Positions 33,266-42,549 are shown, counted from the first letter of the stretch. The stretch is 64,000 nt of DNA from Candidatus Parcubacteria bacterium (GCA_018669975.1 JABHSK010000001.1:158228-222227); one strand, 5' to 3'. A program made the numbers and translations. The notes: generated by a model from the sequence alone, not told the origin.

Positions 33266-35083
33266 ATGAAAACAATAAACAAGCTTAAACAAACAATTAG
33301 CAATAACATCAAGTCTATTCTTGATATAAATTTAAGTATTGATACATTTAACTTAGATTTACCGCCAAACGAAAAAATGGGTGATTATGCTTTTCCCTGT
33401 TTTGATTTAGCTAAAAAACTAAAAAAAAGCCCTACTGAAGTATCATCACAACTAGCAGCTGAATTTAAAATTGGTGGCCTTATTAAACAAACAAAAAATA
33501 TCGGCCCTTATCTTAATATATTTGTTAGCAATACCTTTCTACAAGACAGTCTAATAGAAATATCCAAAGATAAAAACTTTGGTAAATCAAAAATAGGCCA
33601 AGGGCAAAAAATACTAATTGAATTTTCTGGACCAAATACCAACAAACCACAGCACATTGGACATGTTCGCAATGATTGCCTCGGGCAATCACTAGTAAAC
33701 ATCTATAAAACGAGTGGTTACAAAACAGTGGCAGTCAACATTATCAATGACCGTGGCATTCATATAGTCAAAAGTATGTTGACCTGGCAAAAATTTGCCG
33801 ATGGTGAAACACCAAAATCTGCTGACATGAAAGGTGATCACTTGGTTGGTAAATATTATGTAAAATTTGGTCAACTATTAAAAGAGGAGCAAGATAAATA
33901 TTTTTCCGACAAAAATATCAACTTGGCTGACTTACCTAATTTAGAAAAAAAACAAGCTGAAGAAGAATTTTTACAACAATCACCTTTAATGGAAGAATCT
34001 CGGAAGATGCTCATTGCCTGGGAAAACAATGATCCTGCAGTAAGAAAACTCTGGAAAATGATGAATGACTGGGTCTATGTTGGTTATGACAAAACCTACA
34101 AAGATTTAGGTATTGAATTTGATCATTTAGATTTTGAGAGTGAAAATTATCTTTTAGGCAAAGATATAATAGAAGAAGGTTTAAAGAAAAAAATATTCTT
34201 TAAAAAAGAAGATGGCTCTGTTTGGATAGACCTAAGTGACGAAGGTTTGGATGAAAAACTCGTTTTGAGAAGTGACGGCACTTCAGTATATATCACCCAA
34301 GACCTGGGCACTGCTCACGCGCGTTATAAAAAATTTAAATTTGATAGGTTAATTTATGTAGTTGCCAATGAACAAGACTACCACTTCAAGGTTTTGTTTT
34401 TAATACTAAAAAAACTGGGCTATAGCTGGGCTGACAGCCTACACCACCTATCCTATGGAATGTTTTCTCTGCCTGGTGGTAAAATAAAATCTCGTGAAGG
34501 CAAGACGGCTGATGCAGATGAATTAATTGCTACTATGATAGCTCAAGCCAAAGACATTATATCCAAAGCTGAAAAAAAGGTAGCTACCTCTGAAAAAGAA
34601 AAAGAAAAAATAGCTAGGATCGTAGGTCTGGGTGCTTTAAAATTCTTTATACTGGGCACTAATCCACAAAAAAACATTGTTTTCAAGCCCGAAGAATCAA
34701 TATCATTTGATGGCTATACTGGCACTTTTGTACAATACACACATGCTAGAATATCAACCATGCTAAACAAAGCTGGAAAAATATCACCAAATGCTAAAGT
34801 AGCATCAATTGATTTTAATTCTGAAGAAAAAAAATTAGTTAAAACACTACTTGAGTTTCCTCAAAAAATAATATTATCAGCCAACGATTACAATCCATCC
34901 ATCTTAACCCAGTATCTCTTCGATTTAGCTAAAACCTATAATAATTTCTATCAACACCACCAAGTCATCAATGTTGATAGCAAAAAAATAAAACAAGCTA
35001 GGTTAAGTATTTCCCTACAAACAAAAAACACCCTAACAAAAGGACTGGCTCTACTTGGTATTGAAGCACCAGAGGTAATGTAA
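33266..35083 (+). CDS. argS: Arginyl-tRNA synthetase
   Basis: Class I synthetase charging tRNA-Arg, 605 aa. The N-terminal Add1 domain is followed by SGPNTNKPQHIGHVRND (HIGH motif), the HLSYGMFSLPGGKIKSREGKT block in the KMSKS position, and a DALR anticodon-binding domain starting near YTGTFVQYTHARISTML. All are typical of ArgRS. The mRNA is probably leaderless. A bidirectional terminator region follows. Confidence 0.95.
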   Translation: MKTINKLKQTISNNIKSILDINLSIDTFNLDLPPNEKMGDYAFPCFDLAKKLKKSPTEVSSQLAAEFKIGGLIKQTKNIGPYLNIFVSNTFLQDSLIEISKDKNFGKSKIGQGQKILIEFSGPNTNKPQHIGHVRNDCLGQSLVNIYKTSGYKTVAVNIINDRGIHIVKSMLTWQKFADGETPKSADMKGDHLVGKYYVKFGQLLKEEQDKYFSDKNINLADLPNLEKKQAEEEFLQQSPLMEESRKMLIAWENNDPAVRKLWKMMNDWVYVGYDKTYKDLGIEFDHLDFESENYLLGKDIIEEGLKKKIFFKKEDGSVWIDLSDEGLDEKLVLRSDGTSVYITQDLGTAHARYKKFKFDRLIYVVANEQDYHFKVLFLILKKLGYSWADSLHHLSYGMFSLPGGKIKSREGKTADADELIATMIAQAKDIISKAEKKVATSEKEKEKIARIVGLGALKFFILGTNPQKNIVFKPEESISFDGYTGTFVQYTHARISTMLNKAGKISPNAKVASIDFNSEEKKLVKTLLEFPQKIILSANDYNPSILTQYLFDLAKTYNNFYQHHQVINVDSKKIKQARLSISLQTKNTLTKGLALLGIEAPEVM

Positions 35084-35095
35084 ATATATTTTAAT

Positions 35096-35124
35096 ACGTC
35101 CCGCATATAGCGGGACGTTTTTTT
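35096..35124 (+). terminator. argS terminator
   Basis: ACGTCCCGC/GCGGGACGT stem with a short loop, then T7. Confidence 0.9.
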
Positions 35125-35131
35125 AATAAAT

Positions 35132-35158
35132 AAAAAACTCCCAACCAGTGGCTGGGAG
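35132..35158 (-). terminator. Terminator of the glycosyltransferase-TPR gene
   Basis: CTCCCAACC/GGCTGGGAG stem with T's on the minus strand. Confidence 0.8.
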
Positions 35159-35184
35159 CCATATGTTTGATACAAGTAAAAAAC

Positions 35185-36519
35185 CTAGTTAGCGACACGG
35201 GATTCCAATAACCCCGGAAATCTACCTTCAATCTCTTTACGCCAAGTGGCTGCATTACCAGAAAAACCAATCTTTTCCAACAACTGACTACCTTCTAACC
35301 AAGCTAGATAATTCTCTCTATTCCTATGAATGGCTTCCAAACAGCAGCTAATAGCTACTCCTATATTTCCAAAGTGCAGCTGACATTGAGCCAAGCCAAG
35401 CCAAGCATACGAATAGTCACGATTTATATCTAAAGCAGCATCAAAAAATGTTTTGGCTTTGTGCACCTTACCGGTAAACAATGCCAATTCACCCAAATAC
35501 CTAAGCAGATGCTCACGCTTGCTTTCATAGCTATCCAATAATTTAATATCGGCATATAACCCCTCAGTTAACAGCTGTGCCTCTGGATGCATAGGATCTC
35601 TGATGCATTGACGCAAATAGTTGACGCCAACTGCCGCATATTGTAACAAAACAGAACGGTCATTTGGATAATACTTACGAGCATCTATAATCATTTGCCA
35701 GGCCAAACTAGCCTGACCAGCAGTCACATAACAAGCTGACAGCTTAATCATTAAATCTGACAAATAATCTAGCTGCTCTCTTTTTTCTGGAACCACAGTT
35801 AAGACTTTCTGCCAAGCCTTTTCTAGACTAAGCAAACTAAGATTAAGACTATTGATTGGCAAAACCTCGCCTTCTACTGAGACAAGGAATTCACAAGCAA
35901 CGGCATAATCAAAGTAGGGGCTGCCTGGATTGTCAATAATTGCCTTGCGCAATATCTGAACAATATGAGCTCGATCGTTGGAAATTCCAACTACCTTATC
36001 GGTATCATGTAAGATGGTAGCTATATCAGTATCTTCAATCTTCAATTTTTCCTCATTAGCCCATCTAAGCAATGAAGGGGCTACTTTTTCTCGGACTCGA
36101 TACCGATATCTGACTTTCTTGTGATTACGGAACAAACGAACTGTCTCCGCACCTACAATGGGCTCACCAGCATCAAGAGAAACGACATTGATATTATAAC
36201 CAGCCACATCATCCTCCAAAAGCCGCTGAAACTGATTTGGAGATATGGGTGTTAACCTTTCATTGGGATTAAGCACTAATATCCAATCACAGCTAGCCTC
36301 TGCTATTGCCATATTCCTGGCCTTAGCATAATTATCCTTAAAATCAAAATCAATAACTCTAGCACCATAACCTTCGGCTACAAGCCTAGTATTATCGTTT
36401 GAACCTAGATCCACGACTATAATTTCATCTGTTATGGCCAACGCTGACTTGAGGGACATACCAATGTCACTCTCGTCATTATAGCAGATCATGCAAAAAG
36501 ACACGGTCTTACGTTTCAC
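35185..36519 (-). CDS. Family 2 glycosyltransferase with TPR repeats
   Basis: The N-terminal GT-A domain starts KTVSFCMICYNDESDIGMSLKSAL and has VVDLGSNDNT and DWILVLNPNERL, typical of the SunS/ClaH-like GT2 group. The C-terminal half (about 200-440) consists of helical TPR-like repeats (YAWLGLAQCQLHFGNIGVAISCCLEAI). The frame opens at 36609, but AAGGAGG lies 5 nt before a GTG at 36519 (VKRKTVSF), so GTG is the likely start, giving 444 aa. Sugar and acceptor are unknown. A Shine-Dalgarno-led accessory gene. Confidence 0.85.
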   Translation of the reverse strand: MKRKTVSFCMICYNDESDIGMSLKSALAITDEIIVVDLGSNDNTRLVAEGYGARVIDFDFKDNYAKARNMAIAEASCDWILVLNPNERLTPISPNQFQRLLEDDVAGYNINVVSLDAGEPIVGAETVRLFRNHKKVRYRYRVREKVAPSLLRWANEEKLKIEDTDIATILHDTDKVVGISNDRAHIVQILRKAIIDNPGSPYFDYAVACEFLVSVEGEVLPINSLNLSLLSLEKAWQKVLTVVPEKREQLDYLSDLMIKLSACYVTAGQASLAWQMIIDARKYYPNDRSVLLQYAAVGVNYLRQCIRDPMHPEAQLLTEGLYADIKLLDSYESKREHLLRYLGELALFTGKVHKAKTFFDAALDINRDYSYAWLGLAQCQLHFGNIGVAISCCLEAIHRNRENYLAWLEGSQLLEKIGFSGNAATWRKEIEGRFPGLLESRVAN

Positions 36520-36665
36520 AACTACCTCCTTGTTGCGACTTGTATCATTTATATTATTTAAAGGAACTTGGACGATTTTGTATAGTAACATAAAATACAA
36601 AAAAATCAATGCATATAAAAAGTATTTAATAAATCATCTTTTTTGCCTAAATCTAAATCTTTGTC

Positions 36666-36694
36666 TTGACTTTTTGCAAAAAATACCATATAAT
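36666..36694 (+). promoter_or_regulatory. tRNA-Lys promoter
   Basis: TTGACT (36666-36671), a 17-bp spacer and TATAAT (36689-36694), 23 bp before the tRNA. Confidence 0.85.
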
Positions 36695-36716
36695 AATCTT
36701 CGTATTTTCATAATTT

Positions 36717-36793
36717 GCGCCTATAGCTCAGCCTGGTAGAGCAGTTGCCTTTTAAGCAAACGGTCGGGGGTTCGAATCCCTCTGGGCGCACCA
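36717..36793 (+). tRNA. tRNA-Lys (TTT)
   Basis: Acceptor GCGCCTA/TGGGCGC, D-arm GCTCAGCCTGGTAGAGC, anticodon loop CTTTTAA (anticodon TTT), T-loop GTTCGAATC, discriminator A and encoded CCA (36791-36793). Confidence 0.95.
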
Positions 36794-36801
36794 GATATCA
36801 C

Positions 36802-36823
36802 AACACTCTAGTGTTGTTTTTTT
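36802..36823 (+). terminator. tRNA-Lys terminator
   Basis: AACACT/AGTGTT stem with a 2-base centre, followed by GTTTTTTT. Confidence 0.75.
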
Positions 36824-36824
36824 A

Positions 36825-36853
36825 TTGACAAAAAACACTAAAAATATTAAGGT
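36825..36853 (+). promoter_or_regulatory. Promoter of the Cys-rich/RecB-like pair
   Basis: TTGACA (36825-36830) immediately after the tRNA terminator, with a weak TAAGGT 17 bp on. The leader then ends in AAGGAGGT before the ATG at 36902. Confidence 0.5.
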
Positions 36854-36901
36854 AAAGCGTCATAATATAGTTCTTCAAAACTAAATAAGGAGGTAAAAAC
36901 A

Positions 36902-37384
36902 ATGAGCCAAAGACACGAAATACTAGGTGGTTATTTTCCTTACTGTCAATTCTGTCTCCACGATGGTAGTTGTGCATTAAGGCACTGTGACTTCCTAGAA
37001 AAATCTAACTGCCATGGAATAGATAACTCTATTCCTTATAGAGGCCATGAAGATTTTATCTGGCTATTCAGCATATTCCAAGCCAATAGCACACGAGGTT
37101 CTTGCTCGGGTCGCATATCTCAAACAAACAGTCCATTCTACCCCCTGCAATGTTCTTGTGGCACTGTCATCAACTCTTTGAGTCTAAGCAGTTTAATGGG
37201 TGGACATGCCTGCCAAAAATTTACTCCCAATGCTAGTGGTCAATTACGTTTGGCAACTGCCCAAGAAATAGCTGCCCGTCGACAAGCTAACCCCGAAAAG
37301 GACGTGCTTACTGAAGTCGAACTCAGTGAATTAGAACAACGCTGTCCTTTTGACCAGAACTACCAATCAGCCATGTTGCTATAA
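36902..37384 (+). CDS. Cys-rich hypothetical protein, 160 aa
   Basis: Not recognised. Cysteines are clustered: YCQFCLHDGSCALRHCDFLEKSNCHG (residues 14-38) and CSCGTVIN (about 83-90), plus singles, suggesting one or two metal sites. The C-terminus is helical and charged. An AAGGAGGT site precedes the ATG. The RecB-like nuclease gene follows after 16 bp and is likely co-transcribed, so a role with that nuclease is plausible. Confidence 0.75.
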   Translation: MSQRHEILGGYFPYCQFCLHDGSCALRHCDFLEKSNCHGIDNSIPYRGHEDFIWLFSIFQANSTRGSCSGRISQTNSPFYPLQCSCGTVINSLSLSSLMGGHACQKFTPNASGQLRLATAQEIAARRQANPEKDVLTEVELSELEQRCPFDQNYQSAMLL

Positions 37385-37400
37385 AACAAGGAGGTGAAAA

Positions 37401-38492
37401 ATGGCGCGTCGCTACAAACGACCAGCTGATGCCTGGGAAAAATGGAGCGCTTCTAAACTGGACGCAGCCTGTGGCTGCCCTCTACGTTGTTTTCTCGAAT
37501 ACATCATGCGTATCCGCAAGGATCGTTTCCCAGTGACAGTGTTTGGCTCAGCCATGCACTATATGTTTCAGCGTTTCTTTACGCCGCATAAATCCAGCGG
37601 TAATTATCCCTATCAAACTGTAGAAAAGTTTCTCGGAGCCTGGAAAGGTTTTTGGTGGACAGCTGTCCAAGGTAAACATGGCTTCTCTAGTATGGGTTCT
37701 GACCCAGAAGATGTTCCTTGGCGTGATACCGATCAACAAGGCCAGCTCTTTGGAGCTGGTTGGAATATCCTTAAGCGCTTTTTTGAGGAGCACCACGCTA
37801 TGCGTATAGATGGTAATCAACGTTTTATTGAAAAACGATTTACCTTTGAGTGGCAAGGTCTCAAACTAACCGGCGTATTAGATCGTCTAGATCTTTTACC
37901 TGACGGAGCTGTTATATTAGACTACAAAGGTCACTCTTTTCGACCACACGATGTAGAAACTGGTTTGCAGATGACTATCTACCAATTGGCCTATGAACAA
38001 CATTTCCGTAGGCAGTTTGCTGATGGAAAACCATTAAAAGATATACAGATCTACAATTATCGCAATGGCGTAACACAACCACTACCCATTCGTCAAAATT
38101 ACGAGATTGGCCTATTACTCTATTACCTGACTGAGGGTTATGAATATTACCGGGCCATCTTGACTGGACATCCAGTCCGTCGAGAAATTATCAAGCGCTT
38201 CTGGTTTTTTCCAGAAGACGACATCAACACTGGTAATATTACCCCACACCTACCGCGAGGATCGCATTGTACTTGGTGTGAAAACTTCAAGTTATGTCGA
38301 GCCTGGGAATTGGGCGATCATGAAACTCCGCAAGCTATGTTTGCTAGTAAATTCCAACAGGAAGACGCTCAACGTGGCCCAGAAGTTATTACCATGCCTT
38401 TTACTCAGGAGCGTATTTTCCAAGTCGGCTGCACTAGCTTTGACTTAATCAAGCAAGTAGCACATGTCAGACAAGGCGATTTGTTTACCTAA
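37401..38492 (+). CDS. PD-(D/E)XK nuclease, RecB/Cas4/AddB-like, with probable Fe-S cluster
   Basis: A 363-aa single-domain nuclease. SASKLDAACGCPLRCFLEY opens the domain (Cys26 and Cys30). His53 in GSAMHYMF, Asp161 (LTGVLDRLD), Asp174-Tyr-Lys176 (VILDYKG) and Gln190 (LQMTIYQLAY) form the RecB-family active-site series. Cys290, Cys293 and Cys299 (HCTWCENFKLC) near the end, with one upstream Cys, fit the 4Fe-4S arrangement of AddB and Cas4. No cas genes or CRISPR repeats are in the window, so a Cas4 role is unsupported. A strong AAGGAGGTG precedes the ATG. Confidence 0.85.
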   Translation: MARRYKRPADAWEKWSASKLDAACGCPLRCFLEYIMRIRKDRFPVTVFGSAMHYMFQRFFTPHKSSGNYPYQTVEKFLGAWKGFWWTAVQGKHGFSSMGSDPEDVPWRDTDQQGQLFGAGWNILKRFFEEHHAMRIDGNQRFIEKRFTFEWQGLKLTGVLDRLDLLPDGAVILDYKGHSFRPHDVETGLQMTIYQLAYEQHFRRQFADGKPLKDIQIYNYRNGVTQPLPIRQNYEIGLLLYYLTEGYEYYRAILTGHPVRREIIKRFWFFPEDDINTGNITPHLPRGSHCTWCENFKLCRAWELGDHETPQAMFASKFQQEDAQRGPEVITMPFTQERIFQVGCTSFDLIKQVAHVRQGDLFT

Positions 38493-38509
38493 AAACCTCT
38501 AAATATCCT

Positions 38510-38538
38510 CGGCTCTAGTACACCTAGAGCCGTTTTTT
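38510..38538 (+). terminator. Terminator of the nuclease operon
   Basis: CGGCTCTAG/CTAGAGCCG stem with a 5-nt loop, then T6. Confidence 0.9.
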
Positions 38539-38619
38539 ATTTTGTTGAAAAACTGTCCATAAACAGCCTTGAAAAATAAACAAAAATGAGTTAAGCTGAT
38601 TTTACGTGATATATAACCC

Positions 38620-40080
38620 ATGTCCAGAATACCCCCACAAAATCTAGAGGCTGAAGCCAGTTTATTAGGCGCTTTAATGTTAGATAAAGATGCTATCATT
38701 AAAATTGGCGATGCTTTGAGCACAAGTGATTTCTACAAAGATGCTCACGGTCTGATTTATCAGGCTATTTTAGATTTATTTGAAAAACATGATCCAATAG
38801 ACAGTTTATCTATTGGTAATAGATTAGGTGAAAAAAAACAGCTAGAGAATGTTGGTGGTAAATCATACCTAGCAGAATTAACCGCCTCTGTGCCAAACTC
38901 ATCTCATGTTTTATCCTATGCTAAAATTATCCGCAAAAAGTCTACTCTAAGGAAACTAGAGCAAGCTGCGGCCGAAATTAGTGAGTATAGTTTTTCTGAA
39001 TCAGAAGAAGTAGAAAAATTACTCGATAAAGCTGAGCAAAAACTATTTTCAATCTCTCAAGAATCTATCAAGAAAAACTTCATTCCCATTAAAAGTGTTT
39101 TAACTGATACTTTTAATCGTATTGATGAATTACATAAAAATGGTGGCCAAGGTACTCGTGGTATTCCAACTGGATATACTGACTTAGACAAGCTACTATC
39201 TGGTATGCAAAAATCTGATTTAGTTATATTGGCAGCCAGGCCATCCTTGGGTAAAACCACCCTTGCCTTGGACTTAGTTCGTAATATAGCCATCAAGGCC
39301 AAGGTGCCGGTTGGTATCTTTTCTTTAGAGATGTCTAAAGAACAATTGGTGGATAGATTTCTAGCAGCTGAGGCTGGTGTAGATCTATGGCGTATGAGAA
39401 CTGGTAAGCTGTCCGACAGAGAAGAAGATGATGATTTTCCACGTATTGGTCGAGCTATGGGCGTATTATCCGACGCACCAATATTCATTGATGACTCACC
39501 CAATGCCAATGTTATGGAAATCCGTACTAAAGCTCGTCGTCTAAAAATGGAACATAATTTAGGCTTTTTGGTTATTGATTACTTACAACTTATGGATGGT
39601 GGTAGTCGAACTGAAAATCGCGTCCAGGAAATTTCTGAAATATCAAGATCTTTAAAACAGATTGCCAGAGAATTAGATATACCAGTATTAGCTCTATCAC
39701 AGTTGTCTAGAGCAGTAGAAAACAGAAGTCCAGCTATTCCTAAATTAGCTGACCTGAGAGAATCTGGCTCTATCGAACAAGATGCTGACATTGTTATGTT
39801 TATCTATAGAAAAGCAAAGGATAAGAGTCGAGAATGCCCAGAAGAAGAAAAAGCTCTAGCTGAAATTCACATAGACAAACATCGTAACGGGCCAACTGGT
39901 ATTGTTAGATTATTCTTTGATGAAAATAGAGTCTGCTTTAAAAACCTAGATCCTGGCTATCAGGATTCCACTCCACCACCAATGACTACCGATGAAATGC
40001 CTATTCCTAACCCTGGTGGTCAAGCACCTCCTGATGGTAAGACATCTAAAGGAAAAGTGGGTTGGCAGAACATGTCTTAA
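38620..40080 (+). CDS. dnaB: Replicative DNA helicase
   Basis: Hexameric fork helicase, 486 aa. The N-terminal DnaB domain starts PPQNLEAEASLLGALMLDKDAI, and the RecA-like ATPase has Walker A ARPSLGKTTLALDL (about 206-219), LGFLVIDYLQLMDG (Walker B) and LSQLSRAVENR. The C-terminal tail is Pro/Gly-rich (PPPMTTDEMPIPNPGGQAPPDG), as is common. No intein. No Shine-Dalgarno sequence. Followed by ybaB and recR. Confidence 0.95.
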   Translation: MSRIPPQNLEAEASLLGALMLDKDAIIKIGDALSTSDFYKDAHGLIYQAILDLFEKHDPIDSLSIGNRLGEKKQLENVGGKSYLAELTASVPNSSHVLSYAKIIRKKSTLRKLEQAAAEISEYSFSESEEVEKLLDKAEQKLFSISQESIKKNFIPIKSVLTDTFNRIDELHKNGGQGTRGIPTGYTDLDKLLSGMQKSDLVILAARPSLGKTTLALDLVRNIAIKAKVPVGIFSLEMSKEQLVDRFLAAEAGVDLWRMRTGKLSDREEDDDFPRIGRAMGVLSDAPIFIDDSPNANVMEIRTKARRLKMEHNLGFLVIDYLQLMDGGSRTENRVQEISEISRSLKQIARELDIPVLALSQLSRAVENRSPAIPKLADLRESGSIEQDADIVMFIYRKAKDKSRECPEEEKALAEIHIDKHRNGPTGIVRLFFDENRVCFKNLDPGYQDSTPPPMTTDEMPIPNPGGQAPPDGKTSKGKVGWQNMS

Positions 40081-40116
40081 AATATTAATTTAAAAAAATA
40101 ATTAAAAAAATAAAAA

Positions 40117-40407
40117 ATGTTTAACAAACTCAAACAATACAACGACCTACGCAAACAAGCTAGCACCCTTAAAAATGCTATGGCCGACGAAAGTGTAGAA
40201 GTCGAAAATTCTGCCGTCAAAATCATCATGGATGGCAATCAGGATATAAAGTCTCTAGATATTAAAGAAGATTTTATGCGTCCAGAAAAGAAAAAAGAAT
40301 TGGAAAAGAAAATCATGGATGGCATCGGTGATGCTATAAAAAAAGTACAGCGTAAAATGGCCATGAAAATGCAAAAAATGGGTGGCCTAGATAATTTCAT
40401 GAAATAA
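40117..40407 (+). CDS. ybaB: YbaB/EbfC family DNA-binding protein
   Basis: Small nucleoid-associated protein, 96 aa. The N-terminal coiled coil (LKQYNDLRKQASTLKNAM), the core VKIIMDGNQDIKSLDIKEDFM and the final helix KKVQRKMAMKMQKMGG fit the family. It is normally encoded beside recR, as here, where its stop is immediately followed by the recR ATG (1-bp overlap). Confidence 0.92.
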   Translation: MFNKLKQYNDLRKQASTLKNAMADESVEVENSAVKIIMDGNQDIKSLDIKEDFMRPEKKKELEKKIMDGIGDAIKKVQRKMAMKMQKMGGLDNFMK

Positions 40408-41003
40408 TGAAGCATCTACCAGATTTTATACAACGATTAATAGTTGAATTTGATAAACTGCCTGGTATTGGCCCGAAAACTGCTACCAGGCTAGTTTTTA
40501 ATTTGTTACATAGACATGATGACATAAAAAGTCTGGCTAATGCCCTCAATGAAGCACATCAAAATATCCATTTTTGTCCGGAGTGCTACAATCTTACCGA
40601 TGATGGACTATGTAGTATTTGCAACAATCCACAAAGAGATAAAAAAACTATCTGTATAGTAGCCCACAACCAAGATGTTGAAGCTGTAGAAAAAACTGGA
40701 GACTTTGAAGGAGTCTATCATTTGCTAAATGGTTTACTTAGCCCCTTAGAAGGCATAACACCTGACAAGCTTAAGATAACAGAATTGACTTCCCGTATAA
40801 AAAATAACGGCGTTAAAGAAATAATCTTAGCTTTAGACCAAAGCATGGAAGGTGAAGCGACCACTATTTATATCTCAAAATTGCTGGCCGAATATTCCGT
40901 GACCGTCAGTAGACTAGCTCGCGGTATACCCATGGGCGCCAACATTGAATATACTGATGAGGTAACTTTATCCTCGGCAATTAAAAATAGAAAAAAATTA
41001 TAA
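40407..41003 (+). CDS. recR: Recombination protein RecR
   Basis: Loads RecA with RecF/RecO and clamps DNA. The 198-aa protein has the helix-hairpin-helix start (FDKLPGIGPKTATRLVF), the four-Cys zinc finger CPECYNLTDDGLCSIC (about 57-72), and a Toprim domain (ICIVAHNQDVEAVEKTG onward). Length is standard. Translationally coupled to ybaB. Confidence 0.95.
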   Translation: MKHLPDFIQRLIVEFDKLPGIGPKTATRLVFNLLHRHDDIKSLANALNEAHQNIHFCPECYNLTDDGLCSICNNPQRDKKTICIVAHNQDVEAVEKTGDFEGVYHLLNGLLSPLEGITPDKLKITELTSRIKNNGVKEIILALDQSMEGEATTIYISKLLAEYSVTVSRLARGIPMGANIEYTDEVTLSSAIKNRKKL

Positions 41004-41007
41004 AAAG

Positions 41008-41034
41008 AGCGACGTCGTATGACGTCGCTTTTAT
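41008..41034. terminator. Bidirectional terminator recR / 133-aa gene
   Basis: GAGCGACGTC/GACGTCGCTT stem with a 3-nt loop, A-run and T-run on either side; it serves both convergent genes. Confidence 0.85.
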
Positions 41035-41037
41035 ATT

Positions 41038-41439
41038 TTAGATAAGACCAGATTGCCACCTCTGAACCTTTTTATAGCCAAACAGCCACCAACGATTCCT
41101 AGCTGACATTGCCTGCAAAGAAGTGAGTAATGCTGTCCTATCAGCGACTTGCTCACGCCAAGCTATACAATGTTCCGTACCTCGCCAGGTGCGAACTTGC
41201 CAATAAATATGCGGAAAACCTATTTCTTCGACAATTGCCCGTATAATAGTTGCACACCTGTGATCCATATATAAGGTAAGACGATCCTCGCTACCAACCA
41301 TAGCAAATTTGACTCTACTACCATTTTCTAATAATTCAGCGTTTAATCTTCTATAACACATAGCTGCCCACCTATGATCTTCTTCTTCAAATTCTATTTG
41401 GGGTATTAAAATAACTGCATTATAAGTCTTGAGAAGCAT
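41038..41439 (-). CDS. Hypothetical protein, 133 aa
   Basis: Not recognised. Alternating strands and helices (YNAVILIPQIEFEEEDHRW, RVKFAMVGSEDRLTLYMDHRCATIIRAIVEEIGF) suggest a small alpha/beta domain; the tail is Trp- and Arg-rich (WWLFGYKKVQRWQ). AAGGAG precedes the ATG. A single-gene cassette of the Shine-Dalgarno-led type. Confidence 0.7.
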   Translation of the reverse strand: MLLKTYNAVILIPQIEFEEEDHRWAAMCYRRLNAELLENGSRVKFAMVGSEDRLTLYMDHRCATIIRAIVEEIGFPHIYWQVRTWRGTEHCIAWREQVADRTALLTSLQAMSARNRWWLFGYKKVQRWQSGLI

Positions 41440-41520
41440 CTTATACTCCTTATCATTACTGTTAAAAAGTACACGTGAACATTAATAGATATTAAAATAT
41501 AAAATTACAAAAGTCAAACA

Positions 41521-41546
41521 AAAAACCCGCACAAGCGGGATTTTTA
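41521..41546 (-). terminator. rplU terminator
   Basis: CCCGC/GCGGG stem (loop ACAA) with A/T runs on both sides. Confidence 0.8.
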
Positions 41547-41548
41547 TA

Positions 41549-41860
41549 TTAAACGATAATATTGTCTATTTTGACTTCAGTCAAATGTTGACGATGTCCA
41601 ATCTTTCTTCTGTATCTAGTCTTGTTTTTATATTTCAAAACGTCAATTTTCTTATCTTTAAAATTCCTAACTAGAGTAGCTTCTACTTTAGCTTTGGCTA
41701 CCCGTGGCTTACCAACTGTAACATTAGCTTTATCGGCTACCAATAATACTTGATCAAAGATAATTTTCTTACCTTCTTCTTCGGGTAATTTTTCTATCTT
41801 AAGAACATCACCTTTTTTGACTTGGTATTGTTTTCCACCTGTTTTGATTACTGCAAACAT
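41549..41860 (-). CDS. rplU: 50S ribosomal protein L21
   Basis: Ribosomal large-subunit protein, 103 aa. It starts MFAVIKTGGKQYQVKKGDVL, the L21 signature, and carries KNKTRYRRKIGHRQHLTEVKI near the end. An upstream in-frame ATG at 41896 adds 12 unrelated residues and is rejected. No rpmA (L27), its usual partner, follows. No Shine-Dalgarno sequence. Confidence 0.95.
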   Translation of the reverse strand: MFAVIKTGGKQYQVKKGDVLKIEKLPEEEGKKIIFDQVLLVADKANVTVGKPRVAKAKVEATLVRNFKDKKIDVLKYKNKTRYRRKIGHRQHLTEVKIDNIIV

Positions 41861-41946
41861 AATTTTTATTAATTTAAAACAATAAGATATTAACAAAAAA
41901 TAACTATTTTGTCAATTGTTTATCCTAATTTATCAAGTTTTATATA

Positions 41947-41975
41947 TTGACAATTTATATAAAATGTGCTATAAT
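41947..41975 (+). promoter_or_regulatory. Promoter of the exported 155-aa protein
   Basis: TTGACA (41947-41952), a 17-bp spacer, and TATAAT (41970-41975). A leader of about 85 nt follows with nested arms GTTCA/TGAAC and AGGGAAT/ATTCCT. Confidence 0.85.
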
Positions 41976-42068
41976 ATGTACAGTTCATTAGAAAAGTAGG
42001 GAATTCACAAGGATTCCTGAACATAAGATTAGAAGGATCTAATTGTGTTAAAACCGAAAGGACTCGTC

Positions 42069-42536
42069 ATGAAGACTATCATTATTTTGGCTCTGACCAT
42101 CTGCGCGCTTATCCCCCAGTCGGGATATGCTGACGTTGAAATCATCGTCACCCCCACCCCTGGCCTCTTTGGCACTTCTCACAACCTGAGTAATCAGGAA
42201 AGCACTAGTGTCAAATATATGCAAGTGGGCCGCGTGTCTATCTCTGACTTCGAAAACTACCAGTTTACCGTTATCAAAAACGGAAAGAAGTTAGACGATA
42301 TTATCCGCAAAAACACTGCCATTTTCTACACTGGTGACTACACCATCCAAGTCTTCAACCGTCAAACCAAAGCTCTTGTAGCCACTGCCAAATTTAACAG
42401 CAAAGAAATGCTGAACGCCTGGCAGTTCATGCTATTAATTGCAGTTCTATTTGCGACTGTCATTGGCCTGTACCTACTTAAAGGTTTTATCGATAACGAA
42501 CGCCTGGTACGCAGACGCGGCTGGCGACACCCTTAA
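42069..42536 (+). CDS. Exported, C-terminally anchored hypothetical protein, 155 aa
   Basis: N-terminal signal peptide (MKTIIILALTICALIPQSGYA), an extracytoplasmic beta-rich domain (VEIIVTPTPG onward), a C-terminal membrane helix (WQFMLLIAVLFATVIGLYLLKGF) and an Arg-rich cytosolic end. An upstream in-frame ATG-like start at 42045 is rejected because AAAGGACT is spaced properly for the ATG at 42069. Not recognised further. It has its own promoter and terminator. Confidence 0.75.
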   Translation: MKTIIILALTICALIPQSGYADVEIIVTPTPGLFGTSHNLSNQESTSVKYMQVGRVSISDFENYQFTVIKNGKKLDDIIRKNTAIFYTGDYTIQVFNRQTKALVATAKFNSKEMLNAWQFMLLIAVLFATVIGLYLLKGFIDNERLVRRRGWRHP

Positions 42537-42549
42537 ACAGATCCTTGTC

